This document shows positions 34,509 through 46,109 of a stretch of 64,000 nucleotides of DNA, one piece after another. The notes beneath the pieces are model-generated. The model did no database searches. It saw only the letters and a list, made by a program, of their open reading frames with translations, and had not been told where the DNA came from. The DNA is from Cordilura impudica. Lineage: Eukaryota > Arthropoda > Insecta > Diptera > Scathophagidae. Location of the stretch: assembly GCA_963682025.1 (NCBI GenBank), contig OY821519.1, positions 109,805,764 through 109,869,763 on the forward strand. The letters are read 5' to 3'. The number at the start of each line of letters is the position of its first letter. Position 1 is the stretch's first letter. The translations under genes were made by a program, and so were the position numbers.

Positions 34509-34979
34509 TCTATATATTACTTCGTGAAAGAACATTTTTTTATTCCCTTTTTAAGCAAAATGCGGGCAAGGAATAGTGTGAAATTTGGCATAGTTATAGT
34601 TCTTATGGAGGAGAAGCGGAGAATGATAAAATTTATGTATAATATGCTTTAAAAATATATTAAATTAAATAAAATAAAATATTTATAATAATACGTTACA
34701 CTCTGCGTTGAATTGTGAATTGCTAATATTGACTAGCATACCTTTAAGCTCATTTAAATATGCACCTAGTGTGTCAGAACAAGTTTTTGAGTAAAACACA
34801 ATTAAAGTTTTTCCCCCTCTGTGTTGCATTTTCAAGGCCAAAAAAAGTGAATTCCTAAAATTTGACATACCAGATGGTTTTTCTTAACCAAGGTCACATA
34901 TTTAGATTAAAAAAATATTAAAAAAAAAATAATATATCCTAGAACTTGCACTCGAACTCCGAGTGCTGGGCTATACTAG
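34509..34979 (+). mobile_element. Non-autonomous Helitron
   Basis: Starts TCTATATATTACTTCGTGAA at 34509 and ends with the hairpin GCACTCGAACTCCGAGTGC plus TGGGCTATACTAG at 34979. Host A is at 34508 and T at 34980. The 3' hairpin is the one shared with the copies at 1.3, 3.1, 44.06 and 47.17 kb; the 5' end is a different subtype. Length 471 bp, non-coding (a 61-codon minus frame at 34683-34868 is not recognised). Confidence 0.75.
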
Positions 34980-36835
34980 TACTTAAAAATAGAATAAGGT
35001 TAGCCTGGCTATATGTAATTGGATGCATTAAAATTGTTTTTTTTTTTTAGTTTTTCTTTTTCATTTAAAAATATAACAAATTTTTTAACAAACCTTATCC
35101 AGGGAAGGGTGTAAATTGAAAATTTAAAAAATCAACAAATGTTTCCACACCAACAATTAAACAAATATCATTTGTAATTAAAGACACTATAAACTTAAAG
35201 ATAACATTTTAATTACAAATATTAATAACAATAGATACAGTAAAAAAAAAATACAACAAAACAAAGTTTAATTAAACTTCACCCACCCATGTATCGACAA
35301 AATACTAGCATGTTTAACCGAAATATGTGGGATAATGTGGATAGTGTGTGTCTTTGGTTTGTTGGATCACTGCAGCAATGATCAAGGCCACACACCTACA
35401 TACTACCCCCTGAACTAAAAACTCTATTAAAAGGCCAGATAGACGAGGAATAGATAAACATAATGATTACATTACATTTATTTATTTCTAATGTTGAACA
35501 TAACTTAGTAAAACATATGAGAGTAATTGACACAAATTTAAGTTTTATAGTTTATTATGATTTTTTGTTTTCATATAATTTAGCTTAATCCGATCTCGTT
35601 GTTATTTATGATTATATGAGTTGTTTATACAACGCTACGAAACAAAATTATTCGCTAACACTAATTTGCCCTATGTAGTCAGGATATTAAAAGTTTGTGC
35701 TGACGTTTGTATACGAAAATATAATATTGTTGAAAACGTCAAATATTTACGAGTATGTAAAATTTAATATCGCGTAAGATTATTTGTACACACAATAACA
35801 TATTTATTCTAATTTTCAGCAATTCGGAAATTTATGATTCATGCTTAAAGAAGGGCCCAAAAATTATTATGGTTTTTGAGGCGCAAGTTCAATTTTTATT
35901 CCGATTTGAAATATTTTGGTCATTTTTATTAATTTGTAAGTTGAGGGCCTAAGTTGATTTTTTTAAAGGCTGGTGAACAAATAAACTCCAAAAATATACT
36001 ACGAAACCGGTTTATGTTATTGTTTTGTTTGTAGTTTAATTATTTTCGTAAACTGAAAATATATCGGTAATCGTTTGTAAATTAAAGTAATCAGTAAATA
36101 ACATTTATCGTAACGCATTTGCGCTGAACTGTGTTCCGTGAGGGCGTCGCGCCCGCGTCCCCATGCCGCTTACGCACGGGTTTGGCAGTCACACCCGTAC
36201 CGCTCAGTTGTCGTTAACTTATTTGTAATCGCCGCAAAACATATTTTTTGCAGATCATTCTGATATTTTACATTTTGATGGGTAAGGAACGCAAAAATGC
36301 TATGAAAGTTTTGCAAACATTGCAAGATATGCTAAGGTTGCAAGCTAAATCTCCGCAATGATGCTGCCGACAAGAATAGAGAATTTAAATACGTTTATTG
36401 TAGGAGAAATATTGAGAGCAGTATGCAAATTTTCATTTGAATAGATATCTGGCAAACAAAAAAAAACATTAAATATAAATATGTGAAAAATTTTTCGGAA
36501 TGTTTTTTGGGGCTAAGTTAATTTTTTATTTGGATTTTTGAAGAATTGGGGCATTTGTTCATTTTTTTGGAGCATTTTTTTAAGGTTTTGGGGCTTTTGT
36601 TCATCGCGAACTTTGTGGCATTTGTTCATTCTTTTTTTGGGCATTTGTTCATTGGGGCCTAAGTACTCAGCGCCTTGAAGAAGAGCAATTTTTAAAAATG
36701 CACTGAAGTTCCTGTAGATAGTTAAGGTCGTAAGTGATTACAGAAAACAATTTGAATCGCACACTAAATCATACTTAAATACACCAAAATAAATAGGATT
36801 AATTTTATATTTCATATTCTCTTGAATAAATTGTC
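34980..36835. other. Unassigned stretch with a GC-rich island at ~36110-36230
   Basis: No coding region is recognised. The surroundings are strongly AT-rich, but about 36115-36230 is GC-rich (GTGAGGGCGTCGCGCCCGCG, CCGCTTACGCACGGG), which stands out from everything nearby. A short frame after it (about 36278-36360) is uninformative. The island could be a fragment of host sequence or of an unrelated element. Confidence 0.4.
36490..36665. repeat. Degenerate tandem repeat (GGGGCATTTGTTCATTTTTT)
   Basis: GGGGCATTTGTTCA or close variants occur at about 36550, 36589, 36619, 36638 and 36651, following GGGGCTAAGTT at 36511. The spacing varies (about 15-35 bp), so it is a decayed short tandem array. 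Related phrases (GGGCCTAAGTTGATTTTT) are at about 35950. Confidence 0.5.
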
Positions 36836-37549
36836 TTTTATTAGCTTTGGGTCATTAGTGGGTCCTCTTATTTTATTTTGAAATATATAGATAGTTTTTA
36901 TACATCAAATAATTTTATAACAAAATTGGTTAAAAGTTATTTTATTTTATACCAAAGATATATCACAGTGGATTTGTTTGATCCCAGGAACACTGAAGGG
37001 TTAAATAAATAAAAATTAACCGAATTATTTTTCCTAAATTCTAAATAGTGGTTTCATCGAGTTTAATAGAAACACTCGTTATCGGTAATTTTTATTCAAA
37101 AATACCTTAAAATCCGAAGCTGGCCTTGGCAAATAATGGGTTAACGTTCTCGGATTTATCCCAAATTTTAGGAAAGGATGTTCTACACATTTGGTTATTA
37201 TATTTTAAGCGTCGCATCTAAAAATTTTTTAAATAAATTGTCTTTTACTAGCTTGCGGTCATATGTGGCCCCAATTCCAAAAGGGTAAATGGGGTCATAT
37301 TATTTTCTTCCGAAACCCTAGGCTATTAAAATAAAATATAACTTTTAAAAGTAGAAAAGTGATGAATTTTCGATACAAAGTATTTAGAAAGAGTACATTT
37401 ACAGAATATTTTACAAAAATCCCATTTCTCGAAATCCGCAAAAATAAAATCCTTCTCAAAAAATTCTGGCCCAGGGATTTACTTAAACATTCACACAGTT
37501 AATTTGTAAAATGTATTTAGCAAAACCTTAAAGTGCCAGATCCACTTTT

Positions 37550-39161
37550 ATACCCTATACTACTATGTGGTTTCGGTATAATGACTTTGTGCTGCTGTTT
37601 GTAACTACCAAAAATATTTGACCTAGACCCATCTTTTATTATACCGATCGAATCAGAATCATCATCTGATTCGAATCAGAATCACTATCTGATTCGAATA
37701 AATGATGTCCGACCGTGTGTCCGTCCGTTCGTCCGTCCGTCTGTGTGTCCATGTAAAACTTGTAATCACAACTGCAGGTCGCAAATAGGAGTATATTTTG
37801 ATGAAATTTTGTACATAAGCTTTTATCGGCCATAGGATGAATGCTATTAAAATTGGTGAAAATCGGTCCATGTTCAGACCTAGCCCCATACAAATGACCC
37901 CTATAAAATCGACATAAATTGCCATAAGATCCAAATTATCATATAGATCTTACTCAAATTGGATTTGTATACGTTTATTACATCCATTAATGAGTAGTCT
38001 AAAAATTATCCTATGGGACAACCCTTATTCATAAGCCCCATGTAGAGCTGCTTCCCGATCTGCACTTAAATCTATCAAAAAACAAAACAAGTAAGAAAAT
38101 TATAGTCGGTCTAAACCGACTATACGATACCCTATACCATGCGTTTAGAGACCCTATCTCTCAGGCCCAACTAACTGGATATAGAAAATAAGCATAAACC
38201 AAATTTGAGTGGGATTTTTATAAATTTTTTCGGCTGCAGATATGAAAAAGTTCATATCGGATGCTATATCTATATGAGGACTAGGCCCAAAAATGGACCG
38301 ATCCTGACCATGTTTGGTAAAGTCTCTTTTTTTGCAAAAATTGAGAAGAATCAGTGCAATATTTTTTTTTTTTTTTATAGATTTAAGTGAAGATCGGGAA
38401 GCAGCTCTATTTGGGACCTATGACTAAGAGTTGTCCAATAGGGATCATTTTTGGACTACTGATTAATGGATGTAATATATACATACAAACCCAATTTGAC
38501 TAAGATTTGTATGATAATTTGGATCTTATGGCAATTTATGTCGATTTCATAGGGGTCATTTGTATGGGGCCTAGGTCTGAACATGGACCGATCCTCACCA
38601 ATTTCAACAGCATTCATTCCATAGCCAATAGAAGATCAAATACCAAATTTCGTCGAAATATATTTATATTTGCGACCTGCAGTTTGATTACAAGCTTTAC
38701 ATGGACACACAGACGGACGGACGGACGGACATCGTTAAATCGAATCAGATAGTGATTCTGATTCGATCGGTATAATTAAAGATGGGTGTAGGTCAAATAT
38801 TTTTGGTTGTTACAAACAGCAGCACAAAGTCATTATACCCAAACCACATAGTGGTATAGGGTATAAATATTGCACTGATTCTTTTCAAATTTTGTTTGTA
38901 TATATATTTTTGCAAAATACAAGAGACCTTACCAAACATGATCAGGATCGGTCCAATTTTAGGCCTAGTACCCATATAGATATAGCATCCGATATGAACC
39001 TTTTCATATCTGCAGCCAAAAAAAATTAATAAAAATCCCACTCAAATTTTGTTTATCTTATTTTCTATGTCCAGTTAGTTTGGCCTAAGAGTTAGGGTAT
39101 CTAAACGCATGGTATAGGGTATCGTATAGTCGGTCTAGAGCGACTATAATTTTCTTACTTG
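37550..39161 (+). mobile_element. HINE/mini-me-like element, copy F, split by copy G
   Basis: A plus-strand copy whose left part is 37550-38087 (ATACCCTATACTACTATGTGG start, core GTCCGTCCGTTCGTCCGTCC at about 37720) and whose right part is 38865-39161 (TATTGCACTGATTCTT... to TTTTCTTACTTG). Joining the parts gives the normal family order, showing that copy G entered afterwards. Confidence 0.9.
38088..38864 (-). mobile_element. HINE/mini-me-like element, copy G, nested in copy F
   Basis: A full-length minus-strand copy from CAAGTAAGAAAATTATAG (38088) to CATAGTGGTATAGGGTAT (38864), inserted in the A5 run of copy F (ACAAAAATATTGC in intact copies). Four A remain on one side and three on the other, i.e. 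two extra bases. It is therefore younger than copy F. Confidence 0.92.
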
Positions 39162-39741
39162 TTTTTTTTAATTTTGTTTAAGAAAATTTTTTAAAATTTG
39201 AAAAAGGAGTTTTCAAAATTGTATCAAAAAAATTTCACATTTTCGGTCTCAATGCGCTATAGGTTAACAACGTGGTAATAAAACAATACTTCATTCATTA
39301 CTTATAAGTATAGAGACAAAAAATATTATATTATTAATTAATTTCTTAAAGTTGAAAAAAATGCTATCAAATTTCATGACCTAGTTTTTTTAGCACAATT
39401 TTTATTCGATTTTGAATTTTAATACTGAGATCGATTCTTATAACAACTTGTCGGAAAAGTTAAACACCAGATCGAAATTTTCGTAAAATCTCAAAAAAAA
39501 AGTCCTATTTCCCCATATAGACACACTTGAAATTTTGAATCGATTTCCGGTACGACTTTTCTTTATCCGACTGTCCCAAAACTTCACATTTATTAGTTCT
39601 ATATTAAAAGGTAACAAACTGGACCCCTCCTATCCTCAAAATCGCAATTTAAAAAATGTCCATATAACGTAGGAACACTCTACTGTACATGTGAACTTTG
39701 TAATTAAACTACAGGTCGCAAATATGAATATATATGTATAT

Positions 39742-39903
39742 ATGTGACCTTCTCCGAGAAAAGGGACCTAGTGTGTCAAAAAACGGGTTGTATCAAAAAC
39801 GGTGGATTCTGGTAGCTAAAAGGGTGTAGAAACTTTAAATGCGGTTTTTTTCTCAAAACTTAAATTTCACACACTAGGTCCCTTTTCTCGGAAAAAGTCA
39901 CAT
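39742..39903. mobile_element. Small MITE with ~36-bp inverted repeats
   Basis: ATGTGACCTTCTCCGAGAAA followed by AGGGACCTAGTGTGT at the left is inverted at the right (ACACACTAGGTCCC, TTTTCTCGGAAAAAGTCACAT). About 90 bp lie between the arms. TATATA-type flanks lie on both sides. It is 162 bp, non-coding, and lies immediately next to the long-TIR element copy 2. Confidence 0.8.
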
Positions 39904-40611
39904 ATATATGGGGCGTTTCAGTGATCCAACTTTTAAACCCGATGTCTTCCGATCGGGATGAAGACACAATTTTTCAACAAGATTGGTCCAGAACTCTTTA
40001 AGTTAGAGGGGGTCAAAATTTGACATTTTGAGCAAACAGGTATTTTTTTTCTTATCCTTGTAACTTTTTACCTATTGCTCTTAGCAAAAATTTGTCCCAA
40101 ATAGTTTAGATAGCTATTTCTTCTGTCTTTTGGAAAAAAAAAAGTTAGAAATAATAAAAAAAAATTGTTGAATTTCTTTTTCAAAATCAAAAAATTTTTC
40201 TACTTTTTTTAAAAAAAAAAGAAATTTTTTTTTTTTTGGCTCAAAAGAAAGATTCGGTTTTTTCCTTTAAAAGCTTTTTGGTCGCTTAGTGGGATGCGAG
40301 TGGGACATCTATCAAAAAAAATGTTTTGTAGCTCAAGGCAACGGTTTTTCAATTTTTAGCATATGCACTAATTTGAGTTTTTTCATATTAGTGTGCAAGT
40401 GTTTCCAAAACCTTAAAAATAAAGCATACACTGAGAAACTAGACAAATTAAATTTTCCGACGGTATGTAACATAGCCAACTAAAATTGCATACCTTCGAT
40501 ACTGTAATACCCGCAATATGTTAACCTCAGGTAAAAAATCACTTTTTTTCTATAGAAATGTTGAGAAATTATTTTTTTTTATTTATTTGTAATAATAATT
40601 AAATTAATATA

Positions 40612-41179
40612 TGGGCAATTCCATAGAAATGTTAACTTTTATGAAAAAAAAAATATTTTTTCATTCATATGCAGTAAGTTTAAAAATATATTAAAATAAG
40701 TTCCAAGTTACATAATGTAGTTCCTTACAAGCATTCTAATTAATAAAATAAATATAAAATTTATTTGTTTACTCAATTTTCTTTTAATACATGTTTAAGA
40801 AACTTTAGTCATTCCGTCACAGTCATTCCGTCACGTCAAATGGCTGTTAATAAATTCGATTCTATTACAGGCCAGTTGCTCTAAATTATAATTTTATATT
40901 GCTTGTATATCATATGTGAAATATGCATTAGTTTAAAATCTGATTTGCTTCTTAATTTACAAAAGTTCCCAGGTTTTAATACCAGGACATAGTCATGGTA
41001 GCAAAAATAAAAGAATAAAATAGTGTAAAAATTGTTTCTGAGTTTTTTTTAAATCTCTTAATCATTAGCAATCATTTTCAAACTGAAGAATGAATTTTCA
41101 ATTCAAAATAGCTTTGTATAATGGCCTTAACTTCAATTCTACAGCTCAAAATGTCATTCCGTCACATATAGAATTGCCC

Positions 41180-41180
<1 letters not shown>
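40612..41180. mobile_element. TA-flanked MITE in the left arm of long-TIR copy 2
   Basis: The 14-bp inverted ends TGGGCAATTCCATA / TATAGAATTGCCCA carry TA on both outsides (40610-40611, 41181-41182). The empty site is visible in copy 1 (reverse of 33730-33745: ATTAATGTATAATAATA). The body holds three copies of CATTCCGTCAC (about 40811, 40825, 41154). It is 569 bp and non-coding. Confidence 0.8.
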
Positions 41181-41233
<53 letters not shown>

Positions 41234-41235
41234 TA
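41181..41235. repeat. (TAA)n microsatellite
   Basis: About 17 uninterrupted TAA/ATA units directly after the MITE, at the position where long-TIR copy 1 has only a short TTATTATTATA (about 33727). Confidence 0.95.
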
Positions 41236-41350
41236 AAAAAATAAAGATTTTTATTAAATTTTATCGTAATCATATTAGGTCCATTTATAACATAACTATT
41301 TTTTTAATTAATTTATTGTAGCTGATGAAGTATTTAAGTTGTGTATATTT

Positions 41351-43150
41351 CTAAATACCCAGTCTTTCATCTAGCTTATTAATCGCCTTTATTTGCTGCT
41401 TTCTTGCCAATCTTTTCTTGGCGTTACTACGTTCAGCTGTTGATTTCGGTGCTGGTTTCTTTTTTGGCTTTAGAAAGAACTCGCATTGAGTGGAGGCAGA
41501 AAACTTGGGTCTTCCAAAGACAAGCGTTATAAAAGCATGGTATTGAGCGGTGCCATCGATTGTTACCGCAGCATCGAATCTGCTCTTCAGTGTTTTCAAT
41601 GTTTCCTGACGATCCTCTTTGCTACTAAAAACTATTTTAGTTTCTTTACAATAATTCATTTCCCAATGGAATAAAGCAGTCGCTTCTAAGATGCGTTTTT
41701 GATGAGAGCACTGGAGGCTATACTTAATGAGCTACGTCCGAAACGTAGTATACCTTCTCTACTGTAAATTTAGATTTTAGGTATTTTAGTATTATCTTCT
41801 GGTACTCATAAACTGCAATGGTATCATGTTTTAAATCGTGGGATATGATTGCCACACTTTTGTGTTCCACTTTTTATACCCTATACCACTATGTGGTTTG
41901 GGTATAATGACTTTGTGCTGCTGTTTGTAACAACCAAAAATATTTGACCTACACCCATCTTTAATTATACAGATCGAATCAGAATCACTATCTGATTCGA
42001 TTTAACGATGTTCGTCCCTCCGTCCGTCTGTGTGTCCATGTAAAGCTTGGATGATTTCGGAAATATTTGGATGAAATTTGGTATATAATATTTTATCGGC
42101 CATGGAATGAACGATATTGAAATTTGTGAGAATCGGTCCATGTTCAGACCTAGCCCCCATACAAATGACCCCTATGAAATAAACATATATTGCCATAAGA
42201 TCCAAATTATCATACAAATCTTAATCAAATTGGGTTTGTATGTATATATTACATCCATTAAACAGTAGTCCAAAAATGGTCCCTATTGGACAACTCTTAG
42301 TCATAGGCCCCATATAGAGCTGATTCCCGATCTTCACTTAAATCTATCAAAAAACAAAAATATTGCACTGATTCTTCTCAAATTTTGTTTGTATGTATAT
42401 ATTTTTGCAAAATACAAGAGACTTTACCAAACATGGTCAGGATCGGTCCATTTTTGGGCCTAGTCCCCATATAGATATAGCATCCGATATAAACTTTTTC
42501 ATATCTGCAGCCGAAAATATTAATAAAAATCCCACTCAAATTTGGTTTATGCTTATTTTCTATATCCAGTTAGTTGGGCCTGAGAGATAGGGTCTCTAAA
42601 CGCATGGTATTGGGTATCGTACAGTCGGTCTAGACCGACTATAATTTTCTTACTTGTTCATCTCTCATGTAGTAACTTACTACTGTGAATACAGTTGCTT
42701 GGTCGTTATTGAAGTAGAAAGCTTGTGTGGCATCCTGAAGAACATATTTATAAATTTCTGCGAAGTCGTACGAATTCACCAGACTTCAAACGTATCTTCA
42801 AATCATTGACTAAAAAGTCATGGGTTCTCAAGTTTAGCAATCCTGTACACATTTCTTTCACAAAATCATACACATTTAAAATGATTGTTTTCAATGTGCA
42901 TCTGTCAGTCTGAATCCAAGATTCAAATTTCACCTCATCAATATATTCGCGATCAAAAGAGTTGATTAAATTCTCTTTGATGAATGTGGTTTCCGGGCAA
43001 TTTGAACTTCACTTAAGTGGCAAGAAGTTGTTGCATTAGGACACATAGTCAATTTAAGGCAATCGTGCTATTCGTGTAAATCTTCTGGCGAGTCATCTGT
43101 TAAACATTTTAAGTTGATTTCCTTCAATATCAGTTTAAGCAACAGCTGAA
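41351..43150 (-). pseudogene. DDE-like protein of the long-TIR element, copy 2, split by HINE copy H
   Basis: Same family as 32400-33600. N-terminal pieces lie at 43150-42657: LTMCPNATTSCHL, KFESWIQTDRCTLKTIILNV and YDFVKEMCTGLLNLRTHDFL. The frame passes the HINE insertion (41876-42656) and resumes at about 41875 with SGTQKCGNHIPRFKT-equivalent text; the SDG box is lost. It ends with NYCKETKIVFSSKEDRQETL, SRFDAAVTIDGTAQYHAF and a Lys-rich tail, stop at 41351. The region holding the SDG and HGKG motifs is shortened (about 41660-41760), so the catalytic core is incomplete. Confidence 0.65.
41876..42656 (+). mobile_element. HINE/mini-me-like element, copy H
   Basis: A full plus-strand copy from ATACCCTATACCACTATGTGG (41876) to TTTTCTTACTTG (42656), with a shortened core and a deletion near 42045. 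It interrupts the DDE-like gene. The empty site in copy 1 (32955, read in reverse: AATTTTTCATC) has five T; here five T precede and two T follow, i.e. two extra. Confidence 0.9.
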
Positions 43151-43303
43151 CCTAGCAAAAGAGCAGTAAATAAAGGTGATAAATAAGCTGGAAAGACTGT
43201 GTATTTAAAAATCTACAAAACTTAAATACTTTATCAGCTACAATAAATTAATTAAAAAAATAGTTATGTAATAAATGGATTTAATAAATTATTAGTTTTT
43301 TAC

Positions 43304-43306
<3 letters not shown>

Positions 43307-43357
<51 letters not shown>
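43307..43357. repeat. (TTA)n microsatellite in the right arm
   Basis: About 16 TTA units, at the mirror-image position of the (TAA)n at 41181 in the other arm of the same element. Both arms therefore carry an expanded form of the same short run. Confidence 0.95.
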
Positions 43358-43361
<4 letters not shown>

Positions 43362-44009
43362 TTATTTAATTATTATTACAAATAAATAAAAAATAATAAT
43401 TTTTCAACATTTCTATAGAAAAAAGTCATTTTTTCCCTGAGGGTAACATATTATGGGTATTACAGTATTGAGGGTACGCAGTTTTAGTTAGGTATGTGGT
43501 GACATACCGTCGGAAAGGCTAATTTGTCTAGTTTCTCAGTATAAGTTTTATTGTAAGGTTTTTCACACAAATAGGAAAAATGCAAAATAGTGCATTTGTG
43601 AAAAATTTAAAAACCGTTGTCTTGAGTTACAAAACATTTATTTTGATAGATATCCCACTCCCATCCCACTAAGCGACCAAAAAGCTCTTAAAGGAAAAAA
43701 CCTAAGCTTTCTTATGAAAAAAAAAATGCACTTTTTGAAAAAAAGGCAAAAAATGCTTTAATTTAGCAAAAAAAAAAGTCTAATTTTTTTTTTTTAAGTA
43801 TTTTTTTCCGAAATATTGAAGAAATAGCTATCTAAACTATTTGGGAGAAAATTTTCTAAGAACAATAGGTAATAAGTTACATGGATGAGCAAAAACACCT
43901 GTTTGGCAAAAATGTCAAATTTTGATCCCCTCTAACTCAGAGAGATCTGGACCGATCTTATCGGTTTCAAAAGTTGGTGCACTTGACATGAAACCCCCCA
44001 TATATACAT

Positions 44010-44064
44010 ATAAGACATAGAATCTTTAATTTGTACTCGAATTTCGAGCGCTGGGCTCTGCTAG
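44010..44064 (+). mobile_element. Helitron 3' end fragment
   Basis: The hairpin ACTCGAATTTCGAGCGC followed by TGGGCTCTGCTAG ends at 44064 with T next (44065), as in the other copies. No matching 5' end is seen before the long-TIR element stops at about 44003, so only the terminus is left. Confidence 0.65.
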
Positions 44065-46060
44065 TATTAAATTGAAGTATTTTTTGTTAGATTTGTAGTA
44101 ATTTTTCAGACATATTGTAATTAATACTGTAATTAATATGCAAATTTGAATTTTGTTTCAATGGTGCGTGGTAGAGAAGAAGAAAGCATATATTTAAAAA
44201 ATTCATAACTACACTGTATTCTTAATCGGACCGGTTTCTGGCATTTCAGCCTACATCAGCGATTTGTTGAACATTGTGATAATTGTTATGTTATAATTGA
44301 ATAGATTGTTTCTATATGAAATTTTTCTACTTAGGGCGGCCGTGAGGTTTGAACCCTGAACCTTCACATACACTCGTACTTGCACTTTTTGGTCACTTAA
44401 CATTGAAGTATTTTTTATTTTTCCACATACTCCTTAGGCACGTTACCACAAACTAGAGAGAAATATTTATTTCTTAAGGTGTCGCTAACAACAATTTCAG
44501 TTTTTCAATAAACGAAAATGTTCTTAAAGAAAATTACAATATATGAAATCTTAATAGATATATTCTAGAACAACGATTTAAAGAAGATTAAATAAAAAAC
44601 CCAAATTGTTTGAACAATTTTTGTTGCATATTTTTTTTGTAAATTTTCGGTAAATTCTCTTAACGGAATTTTGTCTAATTTAGGTTTTTAATTGCTTTTT
44701 TTTAATTTTGTAATTTTTGTAATTTTTGTAATATTATTGTGATTATTCCAAAACCAATAGAATACAAAGTATAGCGATATACTAACGTACAAATATTTCA
44801 TATCTGTATAAATTTGATCAATTAGAACACAATTTGTAAAACTAGAATTGATTTATACTTTATATCGGACAGTTTTCTAAATGTTCATTGCCTGCGGGAC
44901 TCTAAAGATCCGATCAGTCGAAAAGTTTCACGTAAAGTATCTTTACATTATTTGAACAGATCCCACATTCAAATGGATGCGAATCTATATTCAAAAATAT
45001 GCTTTTTAACCCATCACATTTGAATCTTAATATGTTTGTCCGAAGGGTCTTCCCGTATCAAGATCTATAATTAGCATCGAGGCAATTTTGAAACTGTGCA
45101 AATACTAATTTTCATTCCAATCATCGATCGCTTTTATACATCTGACGTTAAAAAAAATGTTGGTGGCTTTCAAATTGTCTGCATTCACAATTTTCTGTAA
45201 ATTTATTAAAACTATAAAACACTTCTATGTACTTAAACATTTTTATTATAAATATACTCAAATTTATAGATTGCTACATCAATTTAAGTATCAACGTCCA
45301 CATGTTTCTTATACAATTTGTTCATTGTACATAAACACTAGTTTAATGTTTTTATTTGAAATTACAGTAGCAGTTGAACAATATTACATGGCTCATTTAT
45401 AAAATTGCTTGTATGCCAGAGTGCTTTAAAAAGTTAAGTATTTAATGTTTTAGTGCTGTAACATCTCTGACATGGGTTTACAAGCTCCCTCAATATATAA
45501 ATGGTTTTCATGTGTTTTTCGTTATGGTAAATTGAGCGCAGCCATTGGAATATATATTGCAAACATTAGCTGAGCAGAATTTCGTTCCAATAAATATAAG
45601 AGCGAAAGTTATTCGATTGTGGTAGGTTATATTTTGTAGTATAAAAACAAGTTTTGGCGAGTTTTTACAGTAAAATGTTAAAAAATAAATGTTTTAGCCA
45701 CTTCGGTTTTAAAGCTGTTAATAAACTGTTAGCTGTATCTGAACATATTTTAATGCTAAACTATTTAAAGCAATAAAATATGAAAGAATACCTAAACGTA
45801 TTGCCAAATATAACCGTAGGAATATATTAACTAAAATATATATTTTTTAAGCAAGAGAGTTTTCAAACAGTAAAGTATACTCGGTGCACCACGAAATGGG
45901 GTAGCTACCATTTTTTAATATGTATTTTCTTAATTTATTTTATATGCATTTTATATTTAATACCTCATGAATGATGCATTAATTACCTTTCTGATCATAT
46001 ATACGGACTTTGCATTTTAATTTTGCCGTAATAAAAAACTAATAATATTTTAGTCCTGGT
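44065..46060. other. AT-rich stretch, no gene recognised
   Basis: About 2 kb without recognised coding or repeat content. An 81-codon frame at 45157-45402 is low-complexity and unassigned. GAGGTTTGAACCCTGAACC at about 44346 faintly resembles a tRNA T-arm but has no partner arms. Confidence 0.4.
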
Positions 46061-46109
46061 TTTTTACAATCCTTGCAGTTAATTACGGAATACTACTTTA
46101 TTCAAAAGA

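Larger units (their letters stand above)
36836..39700. mobile_element. Foldback-type relic sharing segments with the 48.8-51.5 kb element
   Basis: 36836-37140 matches 49635-49980 directly (TTAGCTTTGGGTCATT, AATAGTGGTTTCATCGAGTT). 37225-37480 matches 49420-49625 in reverse (CGGATTTCGAGAAA and relatives). 39165-39420 matches 49080-49330 in reverse, and 39440-39560 matches the inner right arm at 51285-51400. Two nested HINEs (37550-39161) separate the parts. No coding sequence remains. It looks like a rearranged, transposase-less relative of the DD41D element. Confidence 0.6.
39905..44003 (-). mobile_element. Long-TIR (foldback-type) DNA transposon, copy 2
   Basis: Shares the terminal text (ATATATGGGG..., CCGATGTCTTCCGATCGGGA, AGCGACCAAAAA, GAAACTAGACAAATT) and the internal gene with copy 1. 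Here the arms are longer: both sides carry the sequence after the gene's stop and even its last codons (about 41281-41400 minus, about 43140-43300 plus), whereas in copy 1 only one side does. A MITE (40612-41180), two microsatellites and a HINE (41876-42656) add to it. Confidence 0.7.

Noticed and set aside
41178..43360. CRISPR-like or other spaced repeat arrays
   Set aside because: These are simple microsatellites in a eukaryotic genome; no spacers are present.
44340..44365. Possible tRNA T-arm (GAGGTTTGAACCC)
   Set aside because: No anticodon or D arm and no acceptor pairing nearby.
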